Positions 1-7,113 of a DNA stretch of 10,019 bases are shown one piece after another; position 1 is the first letter of the stretch, and every line of letters starts with the position of its first letter. Made by a program: the position numbers and the translations under genes. The DNA comes from Kangiella sp. Lineage in GTDB: Bacteria; Pseudomonadota; Gammaproteobacteria; Enterobacterales; Kangiellaceae. The stretch is from the NCBI GenBank assembly GCA_026195755.1, contig JAPHRL010000287.1, forward strand, positions 1 to 10,019, read 5' to 3'. The notes under the pieces are model-generated. The model was not told where the DNA came from, made no database searches, and saw only the letters and a program-made list of their open reading frames with translations.

Positions 1-293
1 AGAAAGTGCCTGTCTCAATTTATCTGGTTAATGGTATTAAACTCCAAGGTCAGATCGAATCTTTCGATCAATTTGTGATTTTGTTGAAGAACACCGTTAG
101 CCAAATGGTTTACAAGCACGCAGTTTCAACCGTTGTACCGATTCGTAACGTTCGTAGCCATTATGGGCAAAACGGCGATAACGGCAATGGTGGTCCTGAT
201 AACGATCACAACATGGGTCCTCAAGGCGGCGGTATCGGCCCGGGTCCTATGACTGGTGGTGGTTTCGGTAGCGGACCAATGGGCGGGATGTAA
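1..293 (+). CDS. hfq: RNA chaperone Hfq, 5' end outside the window
   Basis: Hfq forms a hexameric Sm-like ring that binds small RNAs and A-rich or U-rich mRNA segments and promotes their pairing. The frame is open from the left edge. The GTG at 6 is an internal Val codon, because VPVSIYLVNGIKLQGQIESF aligns with E. coli Hfq from about residue 20, so roughly 18 N-terminal residues (the LxDPFLNxLRR part) are missing. The Sm1 segment (NGIKLQGQIESFDQFVILL) and the Sm2 segment with the hallmark YKHAVSTVVP are intact; the Lys-His of YKHA belongs to the proximal RNA-binding pore. About 40 residues follow the Sm core as a Gly/Asn/Asp/Met/Pro-rich, presumably disordered tail ending GPMGGM. hflX downstream matches the conserved gene order. 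The family call is near certain; the true start cannot be seen. Confidence 0.97.
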   Translation, partial: KVPVSIYLVNGIKLQGQIESFDQFVILLKNTVSQMVYKHAVSTVVPIRNVRSHYGQNGDNGNGGPDNDHNMGPQGGGIGPGPMTGGGFGSGPMGGM

Positions 294-332
294 GTTTTAA
301 TCTCACCAAATACAAGATCTATATAGCTTTAC

Positions 333-389
333 ACAAAGCCATCTGTCGATAGTTATCGGCCGGTGGCTTTGTTGTCTTAATTTCTTTAT
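333..389 (+). terminator. Probable hfq terminator hairpin
   Basis: A perfect 9-bp stem, ACAAAGCCA (333-341) with TGGCTTTGT (364-372), encloses a smaller inner stem CGAT (347-350) with ATCG (355-358). The 3' side is T-rich but interrupted (TTGTCTTAATTTCTTT), so termination may be partial. It begins 40 bp after the hfq stop. Confidence 0.5.
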
Positions 390-400
390 TATTAGGGCTG

Positions 401-430
401 TTGACCCTGGTCACTAAACCTTTCTATTAT
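401..430 (+). promoter_or_regulatory. Predicted sigma70-type promoter for hflX
   Basis: TTGACC (401-406; 5 of 6 match to TTGACA) is followed after 18 bp by TATTAT (425-430; 5 of 6 match to TATAAT). It lies just after the hfq hairpin and about 38 bp before the hflX start. This would let hflX and downstream genes be expressed apart from hfq. It is a motif-level prediction only. Confidence 0.45.
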
Positions 431-467
431 TATCGCAGCGAACAGGTTCGCATGTTGAGGTGATTTC

Positions 468-1769
468 TTGTTTGACCGACACAGTGGTGGCGAATCTGCC
501 ATCTTGGTACATATCGATTTTCAGCAGTCTGCGAGTCAAGACAAACATCAAGAAGATCTGCAGGAATTTGTTGAGTTAGTCCGTTCCGCTGGATTAGATG
601 TGATGGATATCATTACTGCTAAGCGCTCCAGTCCGGATCCTAAGTATTTTATTGGTAGCGGTAAAATTGACGAAATTAAGAGCGTGAAAGAGGCGACCGA
701 GTCTAATGTCATTATTTTTAATCACAATCTTTCGCCAGCTCAGGAACGTAATATTGAGCGAGCAGTTGAGGCTCGAGTCATTGACCGTATTGGTCTGATC
801 CTGGATATTTTTGCTCAGCGAGCTACTACCTTTGAAGGTAAGCTCCAGGTTGAGTTAGCTCAGTTGCGACATTTATCGACACGCTTGATCCGAGGGTGGA
901 CTCACCTGGAACGACAAAAGGGTGGTATTGGTTTGCGTGGCCCAGGTGAAACTCAGCTAGAAACTGATCGACGCTTGTTGCGTGAGCGTATCAAGTATAT
1001 CGATAAGCGCCTTGAGAAAGTTTCCAAGCAGCGCGAGCAAGGACGACGCTCGAGAAAGCGCTCAAACATTAAAACGGTATCTATTGTGGGTTATACCAAC
1101 GCCGGAAAATCAACGTTATTCAATTACTTAACAACCGCTGGCGTGTTGGTCGAAGATAAGCTGTTCGCAACTCTTGACCCGACACTGCGCCGTATCAGTT
1201 TGCCACAAGGTACAGATGTGATTATTGCCGACACGGTAGGTTTTATTCGGCACTTGCCTCATGAGCTGGTCGCAGCTTTTCGCGCAACTTTGGAAGAGTC
1301 GGTTGAGGCAGACGTGTTATTGCATGTGATTGACGCGGCCAGTGAACGCCGCGATGAAAATATGGAGCAGGTAGAAGAGGTGCTGACTGAGATTGGTGCT
1401 GAGACGATTCCTCGCCTGGAGGTTTATAATAAGATCGATCTTATTGAAGGTGCCGAGCCGCATATTGACCGAGACGACAAGGGGCGTCCGATTCGCGTCT
1501 GGATTTCGGTCATCAAAGAGCAGGGTATTGAGCTGCTACGTCAGGCTCTGGAAGAGTTGGCGCAGGAAGAACAATTCAACGCAGAGCTTCGAATTCCGCC
1601 TCAGCAAGGGCGATTGCGCGGCTTACTCTATGAATTACAAGCAGTTGAATCCGAAAACACAGGTGACAATGGCGACATTTTATTGACAGTCAGTTTGCCA
1701 AAATCGGACTGGATCCGTTTGGGTCGTCAGCTTGAGGAAGACCTTACACCTTTTGTGGTGAATGTATAA
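468..1769 (+). CDS. hflX: Ribosome-associated GTPase HflX
   Basis: HflX is a cytosolic translational GTPase that binds 50S/70S ribosomes and splits stalled or heat-damaged ribosomes. The 433 residues match the usual length (E. coli 426). The N-terminal HflX domain spans about 1-200, with SPAQERNIER (89-98) and the Gly-rich GGIGLRGPGETQLETDRR (152-169), then a coiled helix pair at about 170-198. The G domain shows G1 GYTNAGKS (208-215), TLDPT (235-239), G3 DTVGF (255-259) and G4 NKID (321-324). The G5 region reads SVI (347-349), where E. coli has SAQ. A C-terminal domain runs from about 370. The TTG start is preferred because MFDRHSGGESAILVHIDF aligns with the E. coli N-terminus MFDRYDAGEQAVLVHIYF and GAGGTGA-like GAGGTGA (457-463) sits 4 bases upstream. 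It lies between hfq and hflK as in E. coli, with a predicted promoter upstream and a hairpin downstream. Confidence 0.97.
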   Translation: MFDRHSGGESAILVHIDFQQSASQDKHQEDLQEFVELVRSAGLDVMDIITAKRSSPDPKYFIGSGKIDEIKSVKEATESNVIIFNHNLSPAQERNIERAVEARVIDRIGLILDIFAQRATTFEGKLQVELAQLRHLSTRLIRGWTHLERQKGGIGLRGPGETQLETDRRLLRERIKYIDKRLEKVSKQREQGRRSRKRSNIKTVSIVGYTNAGKSTLFNYLTTAGVLVEDKLFATLDPTLRRISLPQGTDVIIADTVGFIRHLPHELVAAFRATLEESVEADVLLHVIDAASERRDENMEQVEEVLTEIGAETIPRLEVYNKIDLIEGAEPHIDRDDKGRPIRVWISVIKEQGIELLRQALEELAQEEQFNAELRIPPQQGRLRGLLYELQAVESENTGDNGDILLTVSLPKSDWIRLGRQLEEDLTPFVVNV

Positions 1770-1793
1770 ACTCTGCTGATTTGTAACATAATG

Positions 1794-1850
1794 CCCGATT
1801 TGCCTTGAAAGGGGGGCGACTGCTCCCTACAATTCGGGATAGATTTTTTT
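1794..1850 (+). terminator. Hairpin with T-run between hflX and hflK
   Basis: CCCGA (1794-1798) pairs with TCGGG (1834-1838), extended by two A-T pairs beyond a T-T mismatch. Inside is a second stem, AGGGGG (1810-1815) with CTCCCT (1823-1828, one G-T pair). TTTTTTT (1844-1850) follows five bases after the outer stem. It ends 21 bp before the hflK start, so it could be a terminator or attenuator of readthrough from hflX. The outer stem is short, which limits confidence. Confidence 0.45.
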
Positions 1851-1871
1851 AATAGTGAACTGGAGATGACT

Positions 1872-2939
1872 ATGGCCTGGAATGAACCGGGTAATAACAA
1901 CGATCAAGACCCGTGGGGCAAAAAACGTCCTAACAATGAGAGCGACCTCGAGAAATTACTAAGACAAACTGGCGAAAAGTTCGGCGGTATTTTTGGTGGC
2001 GGTAAGGGCAATGGCAAAGGCGGCTCAGGTAAAAACAGTAACATTACTTTTATCATTGGTTTTTTGGTACTGGTGGCGATTTATTTATTTAAATCAGCTT
2101 ATACCGTCGATGAAAAGCAAAATGCTATTGTTTTAACTCTGGGTAAACACACTCGTACTGATACTGCTGGGTTGCATTTTGCTTTCCCTCCGGTTCAACA
2201 GGTTTACTTAATTGATGTTGAGAGCATTAAAGATGTTGAAGTCGAAGGGATCATGTTGACCAAAGATGACAACGTAGCAACCGTCAAAGTAAAAGTTCAG
2301 TATCGAGTGAATGATCCATTAAATTATAAATTTAATGTGGTGGATCCGGTTGAAACATTGAAGCATGCAACTGAAGCGGCTCTACGTCAGGTGATCGGAC
2401 ACACTCGTCTACAAGATGCACGTACTGACAAGAAAGAAGAGGTTCGTAAGAATGTTGAAACTGAGTTGAAATCAATTCTTAAGCCTTATAATGCCGGTAT
2501 CGAAATTTTCCGCTTGAACTTGATCGGTAACGTGGATGTCCCTCCTTCTGTAAAACCAGCTTTTGATGATGCCATTAAAGCAGAGGAAGATCAGCGTGCT
2601 TATATTGAGCAGGGTGAGGCTTATCGAAGTAAGCAAATTCCGTTAGCGGAAGGTCAGGCTCAACAGTTGATACAGCAAGCGAACTCTTACCGTGCTCGCA
2701 TTATCGAAAAGGCAGCCGGTGAAGTGGCTCGATTTGAGAAGCTGTTACCTGAATATATGGCTGCTCCAAAAGTGACGCGTCAGCGCTTGTATATTGAAAC
2801 GATTGAAAGCGTATTGAGCAAGTCCAGCAAAATCATGTTGGATGTAGAGGGTAGTAATAACATGACCTATATCCCGCTCGACAGTATTTTGAAGCGCAAT
2901 AAGACTTCAAATTCTGAAACTGATAGCCAGAAGCAGTAA
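1872..2939 (+). CDS. hflK: FtsH protease modulator HflK (SPFH/band 7 protein)
   Basis: HflK joins HflC in a large periplasm-facing complex on the inner membrane that surrounds and modulates the AAA+ protease FtsH. The chosen ATG at 1872 gives 355 residues beginning MAWNEPGNNN, as in E. coli (MAWNQPGNN). A GGAG motif (1862-1865) then has a normal 6-base spacer, while the ATG at 1866 directly abuts it. The layout is a Gly/Asn/Lys-rich cytosolic N-terminus (1-57, with DQDPWG and a GGGKGNGKGG stretch), one membrane anchor (about 58-73, ITFIIGFLVLVAIYLF), the SPFH/band 7 domain (about 75-245) and an Ala/Gln-rich coiled coil (about 235-290, including AEGQAQQLIQQANSYRA). A polar tail follows. It is 12 bp from hflC and almost certainly cotranscribed with it. 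Confidence 0.96.
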   Translation: MAWNEPGNNNDQDPWGKKRPNNESDLEKLLRQTGEKFGGIFGGGKGNGKGGSGKNSNITFIIGFLVLVAIYLFKSAYTVDEKQNAIVLTLGKHTRTDTAGLHFAFPPVQQVYLIDVESIKDVEVEGIMLTKDDNVATVKVKVQYRVNDPLNYKFNVVDPVETLKHATEAALRQVIGHTRLQDARTDKKEEVRKNVETELKSILKPYNAGIEIFRLNLIGNVDVPPSVKPAFDDAIKAEEDQRAYIEQGEAYRSKQIPLAEGQAQQLIQQANSYRARIIEKAAGEVARFEKLLPEYMAAPKVTRQRLYIETIESVLSKSSKIMLDVEGSNNMTYIPLDSILKRNKTSNSETDSQKQ

Positions 2940-2951
2940 TAGGAGACGAAC

Positions 2952-3836
2952 ATGAATAAGCTAATTTCGTTAATTGTAGTACTTATCATTGCTGCTATCG
3001 TAATCATGACATGTACCTTCAAGGTTAAAGAGTGGGAAACGTCGATTGTCTTGCAGTTTGGTGATATTAAGAAGAATGAAGAGGGTGCAGCAAAGCTGTA
3101 TCAGCGTGGCTTCCACTTTAAATGGCCTGTTGCTGATAAAGTAATCACAATGGATAATCGCATCCAGACTTTTGATGGTGAATCAGATCGTATCGCTACT
3201 TCTGAGCAGAAAGATTTGATCGTAGACAGCTATATTAAATGGCGTATTAAAGACTTTGATCATTTCTACCGTCGTACTGGCGCTAATTATCGTGTAGCGG
3301 AAAGATTATTGGATAATACCGTTGAGAATGCTTTACGCGAAGAGTTTGGTAAGCGTACTCGTACTCAGGTTGTTTCCGGCGAGCGAGAGGAAGTGATGGG
3401 TTTGATGCTGACAGAAACCCAAAAAATTGCACCGGACTTGGGAATTGAAGTTGTGGATATTCGTGTTAAAACGATCAACCTACCGACCGAAGTCAGTGAG
3501 TCGATTTATAACCGCATGCGTAACGAGCGTGTCAAAATTGCCAATGCGCACCGAGCAGAAGGTGAGAAAGATCGTCAGATTATTATTGCCGAAACCGATG
3601 TTCAGATTCAGCGTATTCTAGCTGGTGCAGATCGTGAGGCTCGTGAGATTCGTGGTCAAGCGGACGCGGAAGCAGCTCAGGTGTATGCACAGACCTATAA
3701 CAAGAATCCTGAATTTTATTCTTTCTTACGAAGTCTTGATGCTTATAAAGAGTCGTTCAAAAATGCAGATGACGTTATTGTTATCAAGCCTGATAGCGAT
3801 TTCTTTAAGTACTTTAAAGACGTCGATGGAAAATAA
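2952..3836 (+). CDS. hflC: FtsH protease modulator HflC (SPFH/band 7 protein)
   Basis: HflC is the partner of HflK in the membrane complex that regulates access of substrates to FtsH. The 294-residue protein has an N-terminal membrane segment (about 4-20, LISLIVVLIIAAIVIMT), the typical start of the SPFH domain (VKEWETSIVLQFGDIKK, 25-41), the band 7 core to about 200, and a charged, Ala-rich coiled region (about 195-245) with GQADAEAAQVYAQTY. The family's C-terminal signature follows: NPEFYSFLRSLDAYKESF (252-269) and DSDFFKYF (281-288). It is about 40 residues shorter than E. coli HflC (334), yet both ends look complete. AGGAGA (2941-2946) precedes the ATG by 5 bases. The 12-bp gap to hflK implies a bicistronic unit, closed by the terminator just downstream. 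Confidence 0.96.
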   Translation: MNKLISLIVVLIIAAIVIMTCTFKVKEWETSIVLQFGDIKKNEEGAAKLYQRGFHFKWPVADKVITMDNRIQTFDGESDRIATSEQKDLIVDSYIKWRIKDFDHFYRRTGANYRVAERLLDNTVENALREEFGKRTRTQVVSGEREEVMGLMLTETQKIAPDLGIEVVDIRVKTINLPTEVSESIYNRMRNERVKIANAHRAEGEKDRQIIIAETDVQIQRILAGADREAREIRGQADAEAAQVYAQTYNKNPEFYSFLRSLDAYKESFKNADDVIVIKPDSDFFKYFKDVDGK

Positions 3837-3852
3837 TATTATCAGTTAGTTT

Positions 3853-3877
3853 AAGGCCAGCTCAGCTGGCCTTTTTT
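3853..3877 (+). terminator. Strong rho-independent terminator of hflKC
   Basis: AAGGCCAG (3853-3860) pairs with CTGGCCTT (3866-3873) around a 5-base loop, with six Ts at 3872-3877. It lies 16 bp after the hflC stop, so yjeT probably needs its own promoter or relies on readthrough. Confidence 0.9.
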
Positions 3878-3939
3878 AATCCAGGGGTACTCACTTTCCT
3901 TGGAATTTGCTGTTGCAGATTGCTAAAGAGGAAATATCA

Positions 3940-4125
3940 ATGTCACAAGAAATCATGATTGCGCTAGGTTTGTTATTAGTTCTGGAAGGTTTTCTACCGG
4001 CAGTGATGCCAAAAGCGTGGAAACGTATGATGTGGGAAATCATGAAGCAGCCTGATAATAGCGTTCGAATTGGTGGCTTTTTCAGTATGCTCGCTGGATT
4101 GCTGTGGATTATCTGGGTGATATAG
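3940..4125 (+). CDS. yjeT: DUF2065 family small membrane protein (YjeT)
   Basis: A 61-residue inner-membrane protein of unknown function. The start chosen is ATG 3940 (MSQEIMIALGLLLVLEGFLP), with AGAGGAA (3927-3933) 6 bases upstream; an in-frame TTG at 3907 lacks such support. It has two hydrophobic segments, about 4-23 and 41-61, joined by a short basic, Trp-containing loop (PKAWKRMMWEIMKQPDNSVR). The segments LLLVLEGFLP and PKAWKRM match E. coli YjeT (LVLVLEGLGP, PKAWKKM), as does the position between hflC and purA. E. coli YjeT is 65 residues, so this is full length. The conserved neighbourhood suggests a link to the HflKC region, but no role can be assigned from the sequence. Confidence 0.88.
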   Translation: MSQEIMIALGLLLVLEGFLPAVMPKAWKRMMWEIMKQPDNSVRIGGFFSMLAGLLWIIWVI

Positions 4126-4190
4126 CTTCACTGAGCTATCTAAAACCTAGAAACTATCTGACTTTTATGGCTAACCTATTGATATTAAAT

Positions 4191-4228
4191 GCCTCTTCGA
4201 GGCTTTTTCGAGTCGAACTCGATTTTTT
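4191..4228 (+). terminator. Tandem terminators between yjeT and purA
   Basis: There are two back-to-back hairpins. The first is GCCTC (4191-4195) with GAGGC (4199-4203), followed by TTTTT (4204-4208). The second is TCGAGT (4208-4213) with ACTCGA (4217-4222), followed by TTTTTT (4223-4228). They would insulate purA from upstream transcription, which implies a purA promoter in 4229-4334; I found no convincing -35/-10 pair there. Confidence 0.75.
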
Positions 4229-4334
4229 CAAAAAAAGGGGGATTTTCGTGTTTTTTGACGGTAAAATGCGCGGTTTCCTGTCCTTTTTCGTGGCAATAAA
4301 CCGATCAATCTACTAAGTAGAGAAAGAGTTAAAA

Positions 4335-5636
4335 ATGGCACAAAGCGTTGTGGTACTAGGCACCCAATGGGGTGACGAAGGTAAAGGTAAAATCGTTGAC
4401 TTGTTAACCGAGCAGGCGAGCGCAGTGGTGCGCTACCAGGGCGGTCATAATGCAGGTCATACATTGGTCATCAAAGGTGAGAAAACCGTGCTTCATTTGA
4501 TTCCATCAGGAATCTTGAATGACGGCGTTATGTGTTACATCGGAAACGGTGTGGTGCTTGCTCCGGATGCCTTGCGAAAGGAAATGGATATGTTGCTTGA
4601 GCGAAATGTTCCAGTTATGGAACGTTTGCGTGTCAGCCCAGCCTGTCCTTTAATTCTTCCTTACCACGTAGCTTTGGACAATGCGCGTGAAGCATCACGC
4701 GATGCGCAAAAGAAGATCGGTACTACCGGCCGTGGTATCGGTCCTGCCTATGAAGATAAGGTGTCGCGCCGTGGTTTGCGGGTTGAAGATTTGTTTGACC
4801 TTCCTCGCCTAGAAGAAAAACTACGCGATATTATGAAGTTGCATAACTTCGTATTAACCGAATACTACAAAGCCGATGCTATCGACTTTGATGAAACATT
4901 AGCCTTGTGCAAAGAATACGCTGAATGGTTGAAGCCGATGGTTTCAGACGTACCAGCAATTCTTGCGGATATGCGTCGCGCAGGTAAAAAGTTAATGTTT
5001 GAAGGTGCGCAAGGTACCTTGCTGGATATTGACCACGGTACTTATCCTTTCGTAACTTCATCCAACACTACGGCTGGTGGTGTTGCTACCGGTGCTGGTG
5101 TTGGTCCTCGTCATATTGATTATGTATTGGGTATCACCAAAGCCTACACCACGCGTGTTGGTGGCGGCCCATTTCCAACCGAATTGTTCGATGATACTGG
5201 CAAGCATTTAGCTAAAGTCGGTAATGAATTTGGTGCAACCACTGGACGTCCACGTCGCTGCGGTTGGTTAGATGCGGTAGCACTAAAGCGTGCGGTTGAT
5301 ATTAACAGTGTGTCCGGGCTTTGCATGACTAAGCTGGATGTACTGGATGGTCTTGAGACGGTTAAAATCGCAGTGGAATATAACTGCCCAGTTAATGGCA
5401 TTATGTATAATACACCAAGCTGCGCTGAAGACTATGAGCGTTTAAAACCGGTCTATATTGAGCTTCCGGGTTGGTCAGAAACAACCTTTGGCGCTAAGTC
5501 ATTAGATGACTTACCGAAAAATGCTATCGACTTTATTGCTAAAGTTGAAGAGCTGGTCGGTGTTCCGGTTGATATTATTTCAACCGGCCCAGACCGCGTT
5601 GAAACGATAATTAAGCGTCATCCTTTCGAAGCTTAA
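4335..5636 (+). CDS. purA: Adenylosuccinate synthetase PurA
   Basis: PurA uses GTP to join IMP and L-aspartate into adenylosuccinate, the first committed step from IMP to AMP, in the cytosol. The 433 residues match the usual length (E. coli 432). The N-terminal glycine-rich nucleotide loop GTQWGDEGKGK (9-19) carries the catalytic Asp14. The switch region GGHNAGHT (36-43) carries catalytic His42. Also present are the IMP-binding TTGRGIGPAYEDK (130-142), EGAQGTLLDIDHGTYPF (223-239), GATTGRPRRCGW (300-311), the guanine-recognition TKLDVLDG (332-339) and STGPDR (416-421). All key residues are in place, so it should be active. The ATG is preceded only by a weak AAAGAG ribosome-binding site. Tandem terminators lie upstream and a strong one downstream, so it is probably monocistronic. 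No PurR-type operator was recognised. Confidence 0.98.
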   Translation: MAQSVVVLGTQWGDEGKGKIVDLLTEQASAVVRYQGGHNAGHTLVIKGEKTVLHLIPSGILNDGVMCYIGNGVVLAPDALRKEMDMLLERNVPVMERLRVSPACPLILPYHVALDNAREASRDAQKKIGTTGRGIGPAYEDKVSRRGLRVEDLFDLPRLEEKLRDIMKLHNFVLTEYYKADAIDFDETLALCKEYAEWLKPMVSDVPAILADMRRAGKKLMFEGAQGTLLDIDHGTYPFVTSSNTTAGGVATGAGVGPRHIDYVLGITKAYTTRVGGGPFPTELFDDTGKHLAKVGNEFGATTGRPRRCGWLDAVALKRAVDINSVSGLCMTKLDVLDGLETVKIAVEYNCPVNGIMYNTPSCAEDYERLKPVYIELPGWSETTFGAKSLDDLPKNAIDFIAKVEELVGVPVDIISTGPDRVETIIKRHPFEA

Positions 5637-5650
5637 TAAGGAAAAACCTA

Positions 5651-5675
5651 AAGCGACCCGCGGGTCGCTTTTTTT
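5651..5675 (+). terminator. Strong rho-independent terminator of purA
   Basis: The self-complementary AAGCGACCC (5651-5659) / GGGTCGCTT (5662-5670) forms a GC-rich stem with a tight loop. Seven Ts follow at 5669-5675. It lies 14 bp after the purA stop. Confidence 0.92.
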
Positions 5676-5709
5676 ATGGGCTAATAACTAATAAGAAGAA
5701 GGAATCATT

Positions 5710-6882
5710 ATGTTTCTTACTAGCAATGGCAGAATTGAGAGCCTCGATTTAATGCGTGGCGTGGTTATCTTGATGATACTGGTCATCAATATTAATTATT
5801 TTTCCACCCCAAGTTTATTGCGCTATAACCCATTGGCGTTTGCAGAGTTTTCTAGTGTCGACAAATGGTTCTGGTTCTTCGAATATGCATTTGTAAAACA
5901 GCGTTTCATGACTATGCTGGCGGTATTGTATGGTGCTGGCATTGTTTTATTTGCCAATAAATATATTAAGCAGGATGCTTCACCAACCAAGCCATTTATT
6001 TTGCGCTCACTGTTGTTGATCATATTTGGTTTGATTCATGCCTACCTTATCTGGGATGGCGATATCCTGGTGGCCTATGCTGTCTGTGGACTTATCGTAT
6101 ATTGGCTGCGCAACCTCAAACCGGTGTTATTGATTAGTGTTGGTTTTATTTTAGCCTTTGGCGCTACCGCACCTGACATGTATGCGGCAGTGATGGCGAT
6201 TGTTAACCCGCCAGAAACAAGCCCTTATTGGTTTGCAGATACCGAAACTCAAGAACAAATGTTAACGGCTTATCAGGGCTCCTGGTGGCAGTTAACGCCT
6301 GAGCGGGTTGAAAGGGCGATCAGCCGTCAGAGCTGGGACTTTCTATACTTTACGCTTTGGCGCTGTTCGGGCTTAATGATGATCGGTATGGGGCTGATCA
6401 AAACTGGATTTTTTGGCGGAGAGCGCAATCATAAGACGATTATGGGGTGGTGTTTGCTGATAGGCGTTCCAATTTCAGCGATAACTGCATGGCTCTATAT
6501 CGAATCAGGTTTTTCCTATCAATTCTTTATGAGTTATTTATCCGTAAGCTTTTATATCGGCGGGCTGGTTCTGGCAATGGCTTATCTGTGCTTATTTGTT
6601 GTTTGGTCACAATCAAGTTTCACTCAGGGCCTGCAAAAATTGATGACACAAGTGGGGCGTATGGCATTCACTCTGTACATTATGCAAAGCATTATGTGCA
6701 GTTTTATTTTTTATGGTTATGGGTTGGATATGTATGGCAAAGTATCGCGCAGCGAATTGGTTTTAGTTACCTTAGCAATCTGGGCTATGCAGATACTGTT
6801 TGTTAAGTTATGGTTTAACTACTTTAAGCAGGGCCCTCTGGAAACGCTATGGCGAAAGGGTTACAGCTGGGGGCAAAGTTAA
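5710..6882 (+). CDS. DUF418 family multi-spanning membrane protein
   Basis: A 390-residue integral membrane protein of the DUF418 (YeiB-like) family, whose biochemical role is not settled. The N-terminus RIESLDLMRGVVILMILVIN (8-27) has the family's R-x-x-x-L-D-x-x-R-G opening before the first membrane segment. Hydrophobic segments sit at about 16-32, 60-82, 98-113, 118-134, 137-152, 216-235, 245-264, 272-299, 317-337 and 349-370, so about ten are likely. The C-terminal DUF418 signature is clear: GRMAFTLYIMQS (316-327), then GPLETLWR (375-382). Family members are sometimes suggested to be transporters or acyltransferase-like, which is unproven here. AAGGA (5699-5703) lies 6 bases before the ATG. 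It overlaps the next gene by one base. The family call is firm and the function unknown. Confidence 0.9.
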   Translation: MFLTSNGRIESLDLMRGVVILMILVININYFSTPSLLRYNPLAFAEFSSVDKWFWFFEYAFVKQRFMTMLAVLYGAGIVLFANKYIKQDASPTKPFILRSLLLIIFGLIHAYLIWDGDILVAYAVCGLIVYWLRNLKPVLLISVGFILAFGATAPDMYAAVMAIVNPPETSPYWFADTETQEQMLTAYQGSWWQLTPERVERAISRQSWDFLYFTLWRCSGLMMIGMGLIKTGFFGGERNHKTIMGWCLLIGVPISAITAWLYIESGFSYQFFMSYLSVSFYIGGLVLAMAYLCLFVVWSQSSFTQGLQKLMTQVGRMAFTLYIMQSIMCSFIFYGYGLDMYGKVSRSELVLVTLAIWAMQILFVKLWFNYFKQGPLETLWRKGYSWGQS

Positions 6883-7103
6883 TGAGTCAAGATTTACCGA
6901 AAGGTACTTATAAGCATTACAAAGGCAAACTCTACGAAGTGTTGGATGTGGCGCGGCATTCGGAAACTCTTGAATATTTCGTAGTCTATAAAACCCTGTA
7001 TGGTGATTTTGATACCTGGATTCGTCCCTTTGATATGTTTACTGAGACTGTCGAAGTTGCTGGTGTTGAGGTTAAGCGTTTTCAGCTTGTCGAAGAAAAA
7101 TAA
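6882..7103 (+). CDS. DUF1653 domain small protein
   Basis: A 73-residue soluble protein of unknown function that consists almost wholly of a DUF1653 domain. Recognisable blocks are KGTYKHYKGKLYEV (7-20), ARHSET (24-29) and VVYKTLYGDFDTWIRPFDMF (34-53), ending VKRF (64-67). I chose the ATG at 6882 because family members begin a few residues before the GxYxHYKG block. It also forms a TAATG stop-start overlap with the preceding gene, which favours translational coupling. An in-frame ATG at 6849 would add 11 residues inside the upstream gene and cannot be excluded. The ribosome-binding site is only a G-run (6869-6873). No membrane segment is present. The stop lies 10 bp from the end of the convergent dioxygenase-family gene. 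Confidence 0.85.
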   Translation: MSQDLPKGTYKHYKGKLYEVLDVARHSETLEYFVVYKTLYGDFDTWIRPFDMFTETVEVAGVEVKRFQLVEEK

Positions 7104-7113
7104 CAGCTCAGTA

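Noticed and set aside
6..8. GTG as the start codon of hfq
   Set aside because: It encodes the conserved Val of VPVSIYLVNG, equivalent to about residue 20 of E. coli Hfq. The gene begins before the window.
2997..3017. Lipoprotein signal with Cys21 in HflC
   Set aside because: Residues before the Cys are I-M-T, not a lipobox, and HflC is an anchored band 7 protein.
3907..3909. TTG as an upstream start for the DUF2065 protein
   Set aside because: The extra 11 residues are unlike the family, and a good ribosome-binding site lies just before the ATG at 3940.
4262..4280. PurR-like operator before purA
   Set aside because: Only a loose GCGCGGTTTCC half-site resemblance; no symmetric 16-bp operator is visible.
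4255..4283. Promoter for purA using TTGACG at 4255-4260
   Set aside because: The hexamer is good, but at 16-18 bp spacing there is no acceptable -10 box.
4228..4464. Minus-strand 78-codon frame over the purA start
   Set aside because: It overlaps the conserved first codons of purA, has basic low-information composition, and looks like a shadow frame.
6447..6806. + strand 119-codon frame inside the DUF418 gene
   Set aside because: It is an out-of-frame shadow of a clearly conserved membrane protein gene.
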